A stretch of DNA of 43,373 bases from Calothrix rhizosoleniae SC01 (GTDB taxonomy: Bacteria; Cyanobacteriota; Cyanobacteriia; Cyanobacteriales; Nostocaceae), in NCBI RefSeq assembly GCF_900185595.1, contig NZ_FYBH01000294.1, forward strand, positions 1-43,373, written 5' to 3'. Made by a program: the position numbers and the translations under genes. The number at the start of each line of letters is the position of its first letter. Position 1 is the stretch's first letter. Positions 36,066-43,373 of this stretch are shown here, in pieces. The notes under the pieces are model-generated. The model was not told the DNA's origin, did not search any database, and was given only the letters and a program-made list of their open reading frames with translations.

Positions 36066-36284
36066 AAGCCAAGATCACTGATTATACGGATTACGCGGAT
36101 TACACGGAAGGAAGGGAAGGAGAGGATGGAGAGGATGGAGAGGATGGAGACTATTAACTAAAACACATCATTCCCCCACTCCTACCCTGCGGGAAGCCCT
36201 ACGGGTTGCGCCACTTGCTTTAAGCCGGGGAACCCGTCCAACGCAGTGGCTTACCGCTCTCCGAGCGTCTACACTCCTTAACTC
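36066..36284. repeat. Intergenic repeats: GGATGGAGA tandem array and inverted repeat
   Basis: An AGGATGGAG-type nonanucleotide array (three to four units) spans about 36117-36150. A dispersed-repeat-like segment follows at about 36188-36255, with an ACGGGTT/AACCCGT inverted pair inside CTACGGGTTGCGCCACTTGC and GGGGAACCCGTCCAACGC. No gene is visible. Confidence 0.65.
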
Positions 36285-37703
36285 TCAAGCTACATCTACT
36301 ACTTCTGGCTTTTGTTCTTCCTCTTCTTCTGGTAAACCTAAAACAGACCGGTACATTTTCACATATTCTTTGGCAGATTTATACCAACTAAAGTCCTCTT
36401 TCATCCCTCGTTGCTGTAAAGCTTGCCATCTATCTTTATATCGGAAGCCTTCCCAAGCCCTAATCATACAAGTAAATAAGTCCAGAGGCTCATATCTGTC
36501 AAAACAATAACCAGTACCTGCTTCTGCCATCGGGTCATGATGGGATACCGTATCTACCAATCCCCCAGTTTGTCGGACAATAGGTACGCAACCATAGCGC
36601 ATTGCCATCATTTGACTAATACCACAAGGTTCAAAGCGGCTAGGCATGAGGAAAGCATCAGAGCCGGCATAAATACGCCGGGATAGGGCATCATTGTAAA
36701 GCAGGTAAGTAGCCATGCGTCCGGGGTAACGGGATGCCATTTGCCACAACTGACTTTCATAATAGCGATCGCCTGTACCTAAAATGATAAACTGAGCGTC
36801 TGTATATGCCAAAAAGCGATCAAGTATTTGCAAAGCTAAATCAATCCCTTTTTGTTCTACTAACCGCGTCACCATGCCAATTAAGAAGGAATTAGAGTTA
36901 ACTTCTAACCCTACTTCTTCCTGTAAGGCGATTTTATTCGTCTTGCGTTGATCTAAGGTTTCATCGGTGAAGGTTTGAGTAAGATATTTATCATTCCCAG
37001 GGTTATAAACATCAGTATCAATACCGTTGAGTATCCCGGACATTTTGTCACCGATAAAGGATAGTAAACCCTCTAATTTTTCCCCATAAGTAGCTGTGCG
37101 AATTTGGGCGGCGTAAGTAGGAGAAACTGTGTTTACCTTATTCGCATACTGTACTGCTGCTGCCATAGTATTGTGTCCTTGCATATACCAAGGACACCAA
37201 GTAATTTTATCTAAATACCAACGCCAAGGTCCTTGGTAGGCCAGATTGTGAATGGTAAATACAGTACTAATATCTGGAGATTGATGCATCCATACGGGAA
37301 TCATACCTGTATGCCAATCGTGACAGTGGATTATCTCTGGCTTCCAGTAATTCCAGCAAAATTCAGCCGCTCCATTGGCAAAAAAAGTGAACCGCCAAGG
37401 CTCATCCTCTCCAGAATAAATCCGCCGGGGGTTAAAGGCAGGATGTCCAAATAAATACAGAGGCACATCTGTACCAGGCAACACCGTTTCATAAACAGCA
37501 AAGTCCTGAAACATGGCATATCCCCACCAAATTGGTTCTTGGGGAATTTCCATTTTGTCTGCCAAAAAACCATAGTAAGGCATGAATATACGCACATCAT
37601 GACCCATTTTTTTGAGAAATTTAGGTAGTGCTCCCACTACATCACCCATACCACCCACTTTTGCAATGGGAGCAGCCTCTGCTGCCACAAATAGAATCTG
37701 CAT
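36285..37703 (-). CDS. glgA: Glycogen synthase (ADP-glucose, GT5)
   Basis: Transfers glucose from ADP-glucose to the non-reducing end of alpha-1,4-glucan, building glycogen in the cytoplasm. The 472-aa GT-B protein begins [24 protein letters not shown]-like, with the ADP-glucose-binding KVGG lysine at about residue 15. Other motifs are [46 protein letters not shown] (the second-domain substrate loop) and [18 protein letters not shown] with the catalytic glutamate. The acidic C-terminal tail (EEEEEQKPE) is not conserved in the family. The ATG at 37703 gives the standard start. The pullulanase at 30020-33100 acts on the same class of polymer, but is probably exported. Confidence 0.96.
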   Translation of the reverse strand: MQILFVAAEAAPIAKVGGMGDVVGALPKFLKKMGHDVRIFMPYYGFLADKMEIPQEPIWWGYAMFQDFAVYETVLPGTDVPLYLFGHPAFNPRRIYSGEDEPWRFTFFANGAAEFCWNYWKPEIIHCHDWHTGMIPVWMHQSPDISTVFTIHNLAYQGPWRWYLDKITWCPWYMQGHNTMAAAVQYANKVNTVSPTYAAQIRTATYGEKLEGLLSFIGDKMSGILNGIDTDVYNPGNDKYLTQTFTDETLDQRKTNKIALQEEVGLEVNSNSFLIGMVTRLVEQKGIDLALQILDRFLAYTDAQFIILGTGDRYYESQLWQMASRYPGRMATYLLYNDALSRRIYAGSDAFLMPSRFEPCGISQMMAMRYGCVPIVRQTGGLVDTVSHHDPMAEAGTGYCFDRYEPLDLFTCMIRAWEGFRYKDRWQALQQRGMKEDFSWYKSAKEYVKMYRSVLGLPEEEEEQKPEVVDVA

Positions 37704-37833
37704 GATAACCTGTGTTCCCTGACTATGCCTGTGTATTTTAGTTGACTTAGCGCAATGTTTGATGTGCTAAGTATAATTCGTTGCTGGCAAATGCTATCAA
37801 CAGAAATTTTTTCAATCTGGAGACGGGACTGTT

Positions 37834-37958
37834 AGGGACTTCCAATTTTTAAAGTATCCCATTTTTGCTTGTGGGATGGGCTTCTAGCCCGTTCCCATCA
37901 GCAAGCAGGCAAGGGATGCCTACCCCAAAATGGGATAATTTATTTTTTGGTGTTCCCT
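37834..37958. mobile_element. MITE-like element, about 125 bp
   Basis: Imperfect 28-bp terminal inverted repeats: AGGGACTTCCAATTTTTAAA then GTATCCCA on the left, and AGGGAACACCAAAAAATAAA then TTATCCCA read from the right. An apparent 73-aa frame inside (from 37865) is a by-product. A related solo end lies at 28571-28597. The rest of the glgA-hemC spacer (37704-38151) has no gene. Confidence 0.6.
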
Positions 37959-38151
37959 TAGTGCATAGTGGGGTAAATAAAGCACCCATTACTAGAAAAA
38001 CAAAAAGCTGCCAGCCATTAGCTATTTTTTGTTTTTACTATGGCAGTAGCCACAAAGGTGAGGATATTTTGAAGGTTAATAAGTGAGGGAATATCAAGAA
38101 TTAACCTTCTATCTTCTGCCTTTTCCTACTACTTAATTCTGCCTATTTGTC

Positions 38152-39126
38152 CTAGGAATCTCTCTGAACCTCAGCTAAGATTTCGTTCAAAATTTCCTGC
38201 GCTCCCTGTTGACGTAAACTCTCTGCTAGTTGACTACCCAGCTGTTCCGCATCCTTGGCTGCACCGCTGATAGTATCCTGAACTAACCTTTGTCCATCCA
38301 CACTAGCAACTATACCTTTTAAGGTTAATGTATCACCAGCTATTTCAGTATTTACACCTATAGGAACTTGGCAACCACCTTCCAAAACTCGTAAAAAAGC
38401 ACGTTCTGCCAGACAGCGATCGCGAGTTTGGGGGTGTTCAATAGCTTCCTTCAGTAAGGATATTAATTCCGTATCATCGGCGCGGCATTCTATACCTAAA
38501 GCTCCTTGTCCAACGGCATGGAGAGAGATTTCGCTAGGTATAACTTGGTGAATGCGATCGCTCATTCCCAAACGTTCTAAGCCAGCTACCGCCAAAATTA
38601 TGGCATCATATTCCCCAGCATCTAGCTTTTTCATACGGGTATTTAAGTTACCACGTACATCTTTAAAATTAAAGTGGGGATAATTATGACGTAGTTGTGC
38701 CAACCTTCTTAAGGAAGATGTACCGATAACAGCACCAGCAGGTAAAGTATCAATTTGCTTATCTTGATATTTTTCGTGTACAACTAAAGCATCTGCTGGA
38801 TTTTCTCGTTCAGTAATTGCGGCTAATGCCAAACCTTCTGGCAAATTAGTCGGCAGATCCTTGAGAGAATGAACAGCAAAATCAATCTCCTGATTGATCA
38901 TTCCCAATTCTAATTCTTTGGTAAACAGTCCCTTATCACCAATTTTAGCTAAGGCAACATCCAAAATTTTGTCACCTTGAGTAGACATGGTATGGACTTC
39001 AAAAGTGATATCAGGAAAAGATTTCTGGAGTTCTTCTTTCACCCAATGGGTTTGAACCAGAGCTAATTGGCTTTTACGGGAACCAATACGAATAGTGCGC
39101 TTAGAATCGGAAACAACAGATGTCAT
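38152..39126 (-). CDS. hemC: Porphobilinogen deaminase (hydroxymethylbilane synthase)
   Basis: Joins four porphobilinogens into hydroxymethylbilane, feeding haem, chlorophyll and phycobilin synthesis. The 324-aa protein begins [19 protein letters not shown]. It has the substrate-binding [14 protein letters not shown] and [16 protein letters not shown] motifs, the [19 protein letters not shown] region, and a cysteine in [10 protein letters not shown] that carries the dipyrromethane cofactor. ATG at 39126 is the standard start. The tail of about 20 residues beyond the family core is Gln/Glu-rich. HIP1 sites occur near 38418 and 38555. Confidence 0.97.
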   Translation of the reverse strand: MTSVVSDSKRTIRIGSRKSQLALVQTHWVKEELQKSFPDITFEVHTMSTQGDKILDVALAKIGDKGLFTKELELGMINQEIDFAVHSLKDLPTNLPEGLALAAITERENPADALVVHEKYQDKQIDTLPAGAVIGTSSLRRLAQLRHNYPHFNFKDVRGNLNTRMKKLDAGEYDAIILAVAGLERLGMSDRIHQVIPSEISLHAVGQGALGIECRADDTELISLLKEAIEHPQTRDRCLAERAFLRVLEGGCQVPIGVNTEIAGDTLTLKGIVASVDGQRLVQDTISGAAKDAEQLGSQLAESLRQQGAQEILNEILAEVQRDS

Positions 39127-39284
39127 AAACTAAGATGTTAAATCAGGAGATTAATTCACTCTCATCTAGACTACCGCAGTGGGTGACAGATTCGGTCATT
39201 AGTTAATAGTTATCAGTTATTTCTTTCCCTCTGGATAACCACAAGCTTACCCCTACTCCTTCCCTTCTTTACTCTCCCTCAACA

Positions 39285-39791
39285 ATGCCAAAGCAGAATC
39301 AACGTCAATTATTACTATTTTCCCTTGCCTCAGTCCTTACAGGTACAGCCATGTTACTGGGGGTAGGAATTTACTTGGCATTGAGACATTTAGACACATC
39401 ATCAACAGCAACTGAATATTCTTCCATTCCACCTGTGGAAACTTTAGCGCCATCATTAACAACTCCAAATACATCCACAGTTCCCATACAGGTAAAACCA
39501 TCAACAAAAAATCTAGGTGGTGTTAACTGGGAAGGTAAAGATTTACGAAGTATGAATTTACAAAACGCTAATTTAGGGGGAGCAAATTTAGCGAATGCGA
39601 ATTTAAGTGGTGTGAATTTGCGTGCTGCTAATCTCAGTGGAGCTAATCTGAATCATGCCAATCTGAGCAATGCGGATTTGAGTCAAGCAGATTTGAGAGG
39701 TGCAAATCTGAGCCATGCTCAACTCAAAGGTGCTAATTTACATCAAGCACTCTTAGATGGTGCCAATTTCACTAGTGCAATCATGCCCTAA
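39285..39791 (+). CDS. Membrane-anchored pentapeptide-repeat protein
   Basis: A 168-aa protein. Residues about 8-31 form one membrane segment (LLLFSLASVLTGTAMLLGVG), followed by a Ser/Thr/Pro-rich spacer to about 78. From about residue 85 a pentapeptide A(N/D)LXX array runs to near the end (LQNANLGGANLANANLSGVN and following). Such arrays fold into a right-handed four-sided helix. The signal or anchor suggests the repeat faces the periplasm. Function of the family in cyanobacteria is mostly unknown. The gene is divergent from hemC, with 158 bp between starts. Confidence 0.88.
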   Translation: MPKQNQRQLLLFSLASVLTGTAMLLGVGIYLALRHLDTSSTATEYSSIPPVETLAPSLTTPNTSTVPIQVKPSTKNLGGVNWEGKDLRSMNLQNANLGGANLANANLSGVNLRAANLSGANLNHANLSNADLSQADLRGANLSHAQLKGANLHQALLDGANFTSAIMP

Positions 39792-40122
39792 TATTATGTT
39801 CGGTTAAAGACTTATGATTAAGACTGCAAGGGGGCAGAGGGCAGGGAGAGAAAGAGTTTTAAGGTGTTTGCACCATGATCCGAATAATAAGTAATAATTC
39901 CTTATTTCAAGTCCCTACATTCATGTATGAGGTTTCTCCCCTGCTCCCTGCTCCCTGCTCCCTGCTCCCTGCTCCCTGCTCCCCTGCCTCTTTGTGACAC
40001 CAATCACAGGCATATCTGTTGAATATCACTCTTGTTAGTTGTTGTTATCACTGAGATTAAGACAAAAATTAGCCATATATGGTTACAGGGATAGTGTGTA
40101 TACGGTGTGGGAGAAATAGATT
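39792..40122. other. Intergenic region with tandem repeat
   Basis: A 331-bp spacer containing the reverse-complement heptamer array at 39936-39987 and a short GGGGGCAGAGGGCAGGGAGA stretch at about 39831. Apart from those I see nothing supported. Confidence 0.5.
39936..39987 (-). repeat. TGCTCCC heptanucleotide tandem repeat
   Basis: About six copies of TGCTCCC, the reverse complement of the GGGAGCA unit at 16090 and 28465. Confidence 0.9.
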
Positions 40123-40266
40123 ATGGGAGAAAAACTATTATTAGCGATCGCACTTACCTTTGCTATAAGCTTATTTGCCAATGCTAGCCTATCTTCTTCT
40201 GTTCCAGGTTCTAACAGTATCCACTGGGAGAATCTACCGATTTTCCATTTAGTCCTGAAGCACTAA
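40123..40266 (+). CDS. Possible small secreted peptide, 47 aa
   Basis: ATG at 40123 with GGGAG at 40109-40113. The N-terminus, MGEKLLLAIALTFAISLFAN followed by ASLSSS, looks like a signal peptide with an Ala-x-Ala-like site. The remaining 23 residues (VPGSNSIHWENLPIFHLVLK) are short and unrecognised. It contains a HIP1 octamer near 40144. It could be a real small exported peptide or the 5' fragment of a lost gene. It converges with the Uma2 gene. Confidence 0.4.
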   Translation: MGEKLLLAIALTFAISLFANASLSSSVPGSNSIHWENLPIFHLVLKH

Positions 40267-40313
40267 TTAATCAAATTATTCTAACTTACTGTGGCGCGAT
40301 CGCTCATCTACTC

Positions 40314-40922
40314 TTAATCTTGTGGGCTATCTTCTGCTTCTATCTCTGCAAGTTCAACTTTATCGTAAATGTCTCCCAGATCAATATCAAAGGAAAACGA
40401 GTTTAAAGATATTTTTGTATCTGAATCATTATATTCTGAAAAAGTCCAGCTATTGTTACCAGTCTTAAAATATTGCTCCACGCTCATGGTATATTGGTCG
40501 ATGAGAAGGTATTCTTGAAAACTATTGATAGTTCGATAAGCTGCAAACTTTTTATCTTTGTCGTAGCTTCTCGTGGATGCAGACAGTACCTCAGCAATCA
40601 TTAATGGATTGGTAATGGTATCCCGTCTTCCCTGTTGTAATTGTAATTCTCCTTTAACTACCATTACATCAGGATAAGTATAAATGCCTTGGTTGGGAAT
40701 CCATAGCCTTTGATCTGTGACAAAGGCTTGATAGGGTTGACGTTTAAGTGCAAAGTTGAGTGCGGCATAAAAGTTACCCACAATTTTATTATGATTTGGG
40801 GTCCCACCAGTCATGGGAACAATCTCACCGTTGATATATTCATGACGTTCTTGAGAATTAACCTCATACTCCAGGTATTCTTCGGGTGTGTAAATCTTTT
40901 TTGATTCAGCTTGCATAATCAT
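40314..40922 (-). CDS. Uma2-family endonuclease-like protein
   Basis: A 202-aa protein of the Uma2 (DUF820) family, very common in cyanobacteria and built on the PD-(D/E)XK nuclease fold. Motifs are YTPEEYLEYEVNSQERHEYI, NGEIVPMTGGTPNHNKIVGN, the acidic YPDVMVV, and IAEVLSASTRSYDKDKKFAAY with the E...K pair. The biological role of Uma2 proteins is unproven; they often occur in many copies per genome. The ATG at 40922 and the ATG two codons later are both possible starts. It stands alone. Confidence 0.9.
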   Translation of the reverse strand: MIMQAESKKIYTPEEYLEYEVNSQERHEYINGEIVPMTGGTPNHNKIVGNFYAALNFALKRQPYQAFVTDQRLWIPNQGIYTYPDVMVVKGELQLQQGRRDTITNPLMIAEVLSASTRSYDKDKKFAAYRTINSFQEYLLIDQYTMSVEQYFKTGNNSWTFSEYNDSDTKISLNSFSFDIDLGDIYDKVELAEIEAEDSPQD

Positions 40923-41126
40923 ATAATTTTAACCCTCAGATTTTATGAATACACAGTGGAACGGGTGACCATATCACTATTGTGAACTACTTACTAGGAA
41001 ATTTAATTAAACCATCCTGGGGTGAGGGAGTATGTGCTTGATGTATTTACGGAGTAAACGGAGTAAATAGTAGTAACATAAACATATAATCAAAACAAGT
41101 CTCTGAATCCGGAATGAGGTTTGTCG

Positions 41127-42212
41127 ATGCAAAGGCTTAATTGTAATCCTAAAGAGCAAGGCTTTTATATGCCAGCTCAGTGGGTGCCCCATAAATTGAC
41201 AATTTTAGCATGGCCGTTCGGAGAGAGTGAGTGGCAGGGAGCACTGGCTGAGGTACGGCGCGAGTTCATGGCTTTTCTCTGTCAAATTCTGGCAGATGAA
41301 CCAGTGCTATTGCTTTTAGCTCCTGGAGAAGCGGAGAGTTTTGCAGAGGCACAAGAGAATGAACATCTTAGCTTGTCCAATGGGGCTAATCTTCGTCTGG
41401 CGACGGTAGCCCTTGATGATATCTGGATGCGTGACATTGCTCCGATTCAATTGATGCAGAAGAGTTCCGATCATCTAACATCCGTCAAGTGGCAGTTTAA
41501 TGGTTGGGGTGGCAAGTTTCCCCATAGTCAAGATTGTGCAGTGGGTTATAAACTCTTGGAGCTGATGGGGGTAGGTGATTTTTTTGATGTGCCTATTATT
41601 TTAGAGGGGGGAGCAGTTGAGGTGGATGGGGAAGGAACTGGACTAACAACTCGTTCCTGTTTGTTAAATCCCAATCGCAGGTCATTAGATGAAGAACAAT
41701 TAAGCCAAATCATCAAAGATTATTTTGGACTGGAGAGACTAGTCTGGTTGAATAATGGTTTAGTTGGAGATCATACAGATGGACACATCGATATGGTTGC
41801 CCGTTTTACCCCCAGTGGTAACATCTTGATTAATCACACTGATGATCGGCACAACCCGCATTTTCATGTGCTCCAAGACAATTATGAGCGGCTCAGTCAG
41901 GAGTTTGGCGCAAGTCGCCTCATCTGTCTCCCGTTGCCCCAGCAAACTATCAACAGGGCTGTGACTGAGAACTTTGCGGATCTGAGTAAAATAGAAGGCC
42001 TAGTTTGTGCAAATTATGCTAACTTTTATGTTACAACACACTCCGTAATTGTACCTGCTTTTGCAGACCAGGTAGACGAAGTGGCGCGCAGTATTGTGGC
42101 CAGTTGCTTCCCTTACCATCAAGTAGTGAGTTTGCCAGCTAGGGCTATTTTACAGAATGGAGGAGGTATTTTTAACTGTTTGGCCCAGCAGGTACCTAAA
42201 GGTTCATTTTAA
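41127..42212 (+). CDS. aguA: Agmatine deiminase
   Basis: Converts agmatine to N-carbamoylputrescine plus ammonia in the cytoplasm, the first of two steps to putrescine. The 361-aa protein has the pentein-fold motifs MPAQWVPHKLTILAWP, WMRDIAPIQL (where many relatives have WMRDxGP), FNGWGGKF, ILEGGAVEVDGEGT, GDHTDGHIDMVARF and the terminal GGGIFNCLAQQVP with the catalytic cysteine. I prefer the ATG at 41127, because GAGG at 41116-41119 lies seven bases upstream; a TTG six bases earlier is also in frame. aguB follows in the same direction after 164 bp. Confidence 0.95.
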   Translation: MQRLNCNPKEQGFYMPAQWVPHKLTILAWPFGESEWQGALAEVRREFMAFLCQILADEPVLLLLAPGEAESFAEAQENEHLSLSNGANLRLATVALDDIWMRDIAPIQLMQKSSDHLTSVKWQFNGWGGKFPHSQDCAVGYKLLELMGVGDFFDVPIILEGGAVEVDGEGTGLTTRSCLLNPNRRSLDEEQLSQIIKDYFGLERLVWLNNGLVGDHTDGHIDMVARFTPSGNILINHTDDRHNPHFHVLQDNYERLSQEFGASRLICLPLPQQTINRAVTENFADLSKIEGLVCANYANFYVTTHSVIVPAFADQVDEVARSIVASCFPYHQVVSLPARAILQNGGGIFNCLAQQVPKGSF

Positions 42213-42223
42213 CTTGAAAATTG

Positions 42224-42248
42224 AGAGTGAAGGAGTGAAGGAGTGAAG
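42224..42248 (+). repeat. GAGTGAAG tandem repeat before aguB
   Basis: Three imperfect copies of GAGTGAAG in the aguA-aguB spacer. A GACGC-TTT-GCGTC hairpin follows at 42260-42272. Confidence 0.7.
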
Positions 42249-42376
42249 GAAGTATTTATGACGCTTTGCGTCAAGCTGCGCTTTCCTTTAATGCCCACAG
42301 GGCTATACATCCTTGGTTCTGGGCAAAATTGCTCGTTGGGGAATAACTTGTTGTTTTAAAGAGAGTTATTTGGTCT

Positions 42377-43216
42377 ATGAAATTAGGGGTATTGCAAAGC
42401 TCATTTTCCCAGAGTGCTGAAGCTAATGTTGCCAAAATGACCGATGGGATTAAAAAAGCTGCCCAAGAAGGGGCGCAGGTGATTTTGATGCCAGAACTCT
42501 TTGCTCACCATTATTTCCCCCAAGCTGAACGAGGGGAAAGCTTTACTCTGGCTCAATCTAGGGAGCAGCATCCCTTCCTACACGTGTTCCAGAAATTAGC
42601 TGGTGAACTGAATGTTGTATTGCCGGTGAGTTTTTTTGAACGGGATCGTACCTCCTATTTTAATAGTGTTGTGGTCTTTGATGCAGATGGCAGGGATCTT
42701 GGTATTTACCGTAAAGCCCATATTCCCGATGGCCCTTGGTATGAGGAAAAGTATTATTTTACTCCAGGGGATACGGGGTTTCGTTGTTATGACACCATCT
42801 ATGGGAAGATTGGGGTAGGGATATGTTGGGATCAATGGTTCCCAGAATGTGCAAGGGCTATGGCGCTGCTGGGAGCAGGTTTGCTATTGTATCCTTCGGC
42901 TATCGGTTCCGAGCCTCAACAGGCAGGTTCCCTTGATACCAGTGCAATGTGGCGGCGGGCGATGGTGGGACATGCGGTAAGTAATTCGGTGTATATAGCG
43001 GCTGCAAATCGAGTTGGCAGAGAGGGGGAGATGGACTTTTACGGTACCTCGTTTATTGCTGATTACACAGGAGAGATAATTGCTGATGCAGGTGGGAATG
43101 ATGACTTTTTAATTGCAACTGAGTTGGATTTTACCGCCCAAGGACAATTTCAGGCTGAAATGGGTTTTTTCCGCGATCGCCGCCCAGATTTGTATAATTC
43201 ACTGCTTGGCCGTTAG
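42377..43216 (+). CDS. aguB: N-carbamoylputrescine amidase
   Basis: Hydrolyses N-carbamoylputrescine to putrescine, carbon dioxide and ammonia, the step after AguA. The 279-aa protein is a nitrilase-superfamily (CN_hydrolase) enzyme with the triad Glu in VILMPELFAHHYF (about 40), Lys in YRKAHIPDGPWYEEKYYFTP (about 115) and Cys in GVGICWDQWFPECARAMALL (about 150). Other family segments are FYGTSFIADYTGEIIADAGG and GFFRDRRPDLY. The ATG at 42377 is the normal start. Together with aguA it gives a complete agmatine-to-putrescine route. A HIP1 site lies near 43173. Confidence 0.96.
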   Translation: MKLGVLQSSFSQSAEANVAKMTDGIKKAAQEGAQVILMPELFAHHYFPQAERGESFTLAQSREQHPFLHVFQKLAGELNVVLPVSFFERDRTSYFNSVVVFDADGRDLGIYRKAHIPDGPWYEEKYYFTPGDTGFRCYDTIYGKIGVGICWDQWFPECARAMALLGAGLLLYPSAIGSEPQQAGSLDTSAMWRRAMVGHAVSNSVYIAAANRVGREGEMDFYGTSFIADYTGEIIADAGGNDDFLIATELDFTAQGQFQAEMGFFRDRRPDLYNSLLGR

Positions 43217-43373
43217 TTATTTTTACCAGGATAAACTAAATAACTACGCCATACCTGCTCGGATGTTTGGTTCTGTCGATCCGGAATTATCAGTCTCCAT
43301 GTCTTACCTTCAGGTTGGATTTGCATATAAATATCAAAAGGTTTTTGTGGCTGTTTTAAGTCGTGTTGGGGAA
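43213..43373 (-). CDS. C-terminal fragment of an unidentified protein
   Basis: Open to the right edge, the last 53 codons read QPQKPFDIYMQIQPEGKTWR, LIIPDRQNQTSEQVWRSYLV and YPGKNN, then stop. The TAA at 43213-43215 overlaps the aguB stop, so the genes converge tightly. The segment looks like a real beta-rich protein end, but I do not recognise the family. Confidence 0.55.
   Translation of the reverse strand, partial: PQHDLKQPQKPFDIYMQIQPEGKTWRLIIPDRQNQTSEQVWRSYLVYPGKNN

Noticed and set aside
37865-38086. 73-aa open frame in the glgA-hemC spacer
   Set aside because: Mostly inside the MITE-like element at 37834-37958; no ribosome site and no protein-like composition.

Overview
The window looks like chromosomal DNA of a cyanobacterium, most likely a filamentous Nostocales-type genome. 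The evidence is the dense HIP1 octamer GCGATCGC (five copies in the DMT transporter gene alone), the cyanobacterial gene set, short-form HisG, ComFB, an RppA-like regulator, heptanucleotide tandem repeats and several short MITE-like elements. Base composition is AT-rich. No rRNA, tRNA, transposase or CRISPR array was found. Most genes are housekeeping genes, with short accessory insertions between them.

Layout. 144-3690: pyrG (-) divergent from a secreted peptidoglycan amidase (+). 3814-6638: an AT-rich accessory block with a DUF262/HEPN gene pair and a RelE-type toxin-antitoxin pair, followed by era (6714-7670). 7956-9548: a small charged protein and an EamA transporter on the minus strand. 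9593-10365: a promoter flanked by two CIRCE (HrcA) operators, driving a small protein of unknown function. 10636-14925: a compact three-gene operon (winged-helix-like protein, AAA-type ATPase, Mrr-like endonuclease), which is the best candidate here for an uncharacterised defence system. 14966-15973: a membrane-anchored formylglycine-generating-enzyme-like protein. 16435-21571: a minus-strand cluster of a SNF2 helicase, a SWIM zinc-finger protein and a 106-aa protein; the helicase carries a 213-residue mini-intein inside its Walker A motif. 22219-28449: mnmG, a membrane protein split by a frameshift, comFB, an OmpR-type regulator and hisG. 28603-37703: M20 peptidase, exported type I pullulanase, a hydantoinase A subunit with no B subunit, debris of small genes, and glgA. 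38152-43216: hemC, a pentapeptide-repeat protein, a Uma2 nuclease, and the agmatine-to-putrescine pair aguA/aguB. A truncated minus-strand gene runs off the right edge.

Functional links. GlgA (glycogen synthesis) and the pullulanase (alpha-1,6 debranching) share alpha-glucan substrates. AguA and AguB catalyse consecutive steps of putrescine synthesis. SNF2 and SWIM proteins overlap by one base and are probably co-translated. The DUF262/HEPN pair, the RelE pair and the three-gene nuclease operon fit defence or genome-conflict modules inserted next to core genes. The sequence also shows gene decay: a one-base frameshift in a homopolymer (near 25492-25497), a frameshifted small gene (33672-33882), a 5'-shortened gene (33233-33640), and loss of HyuB next to them.
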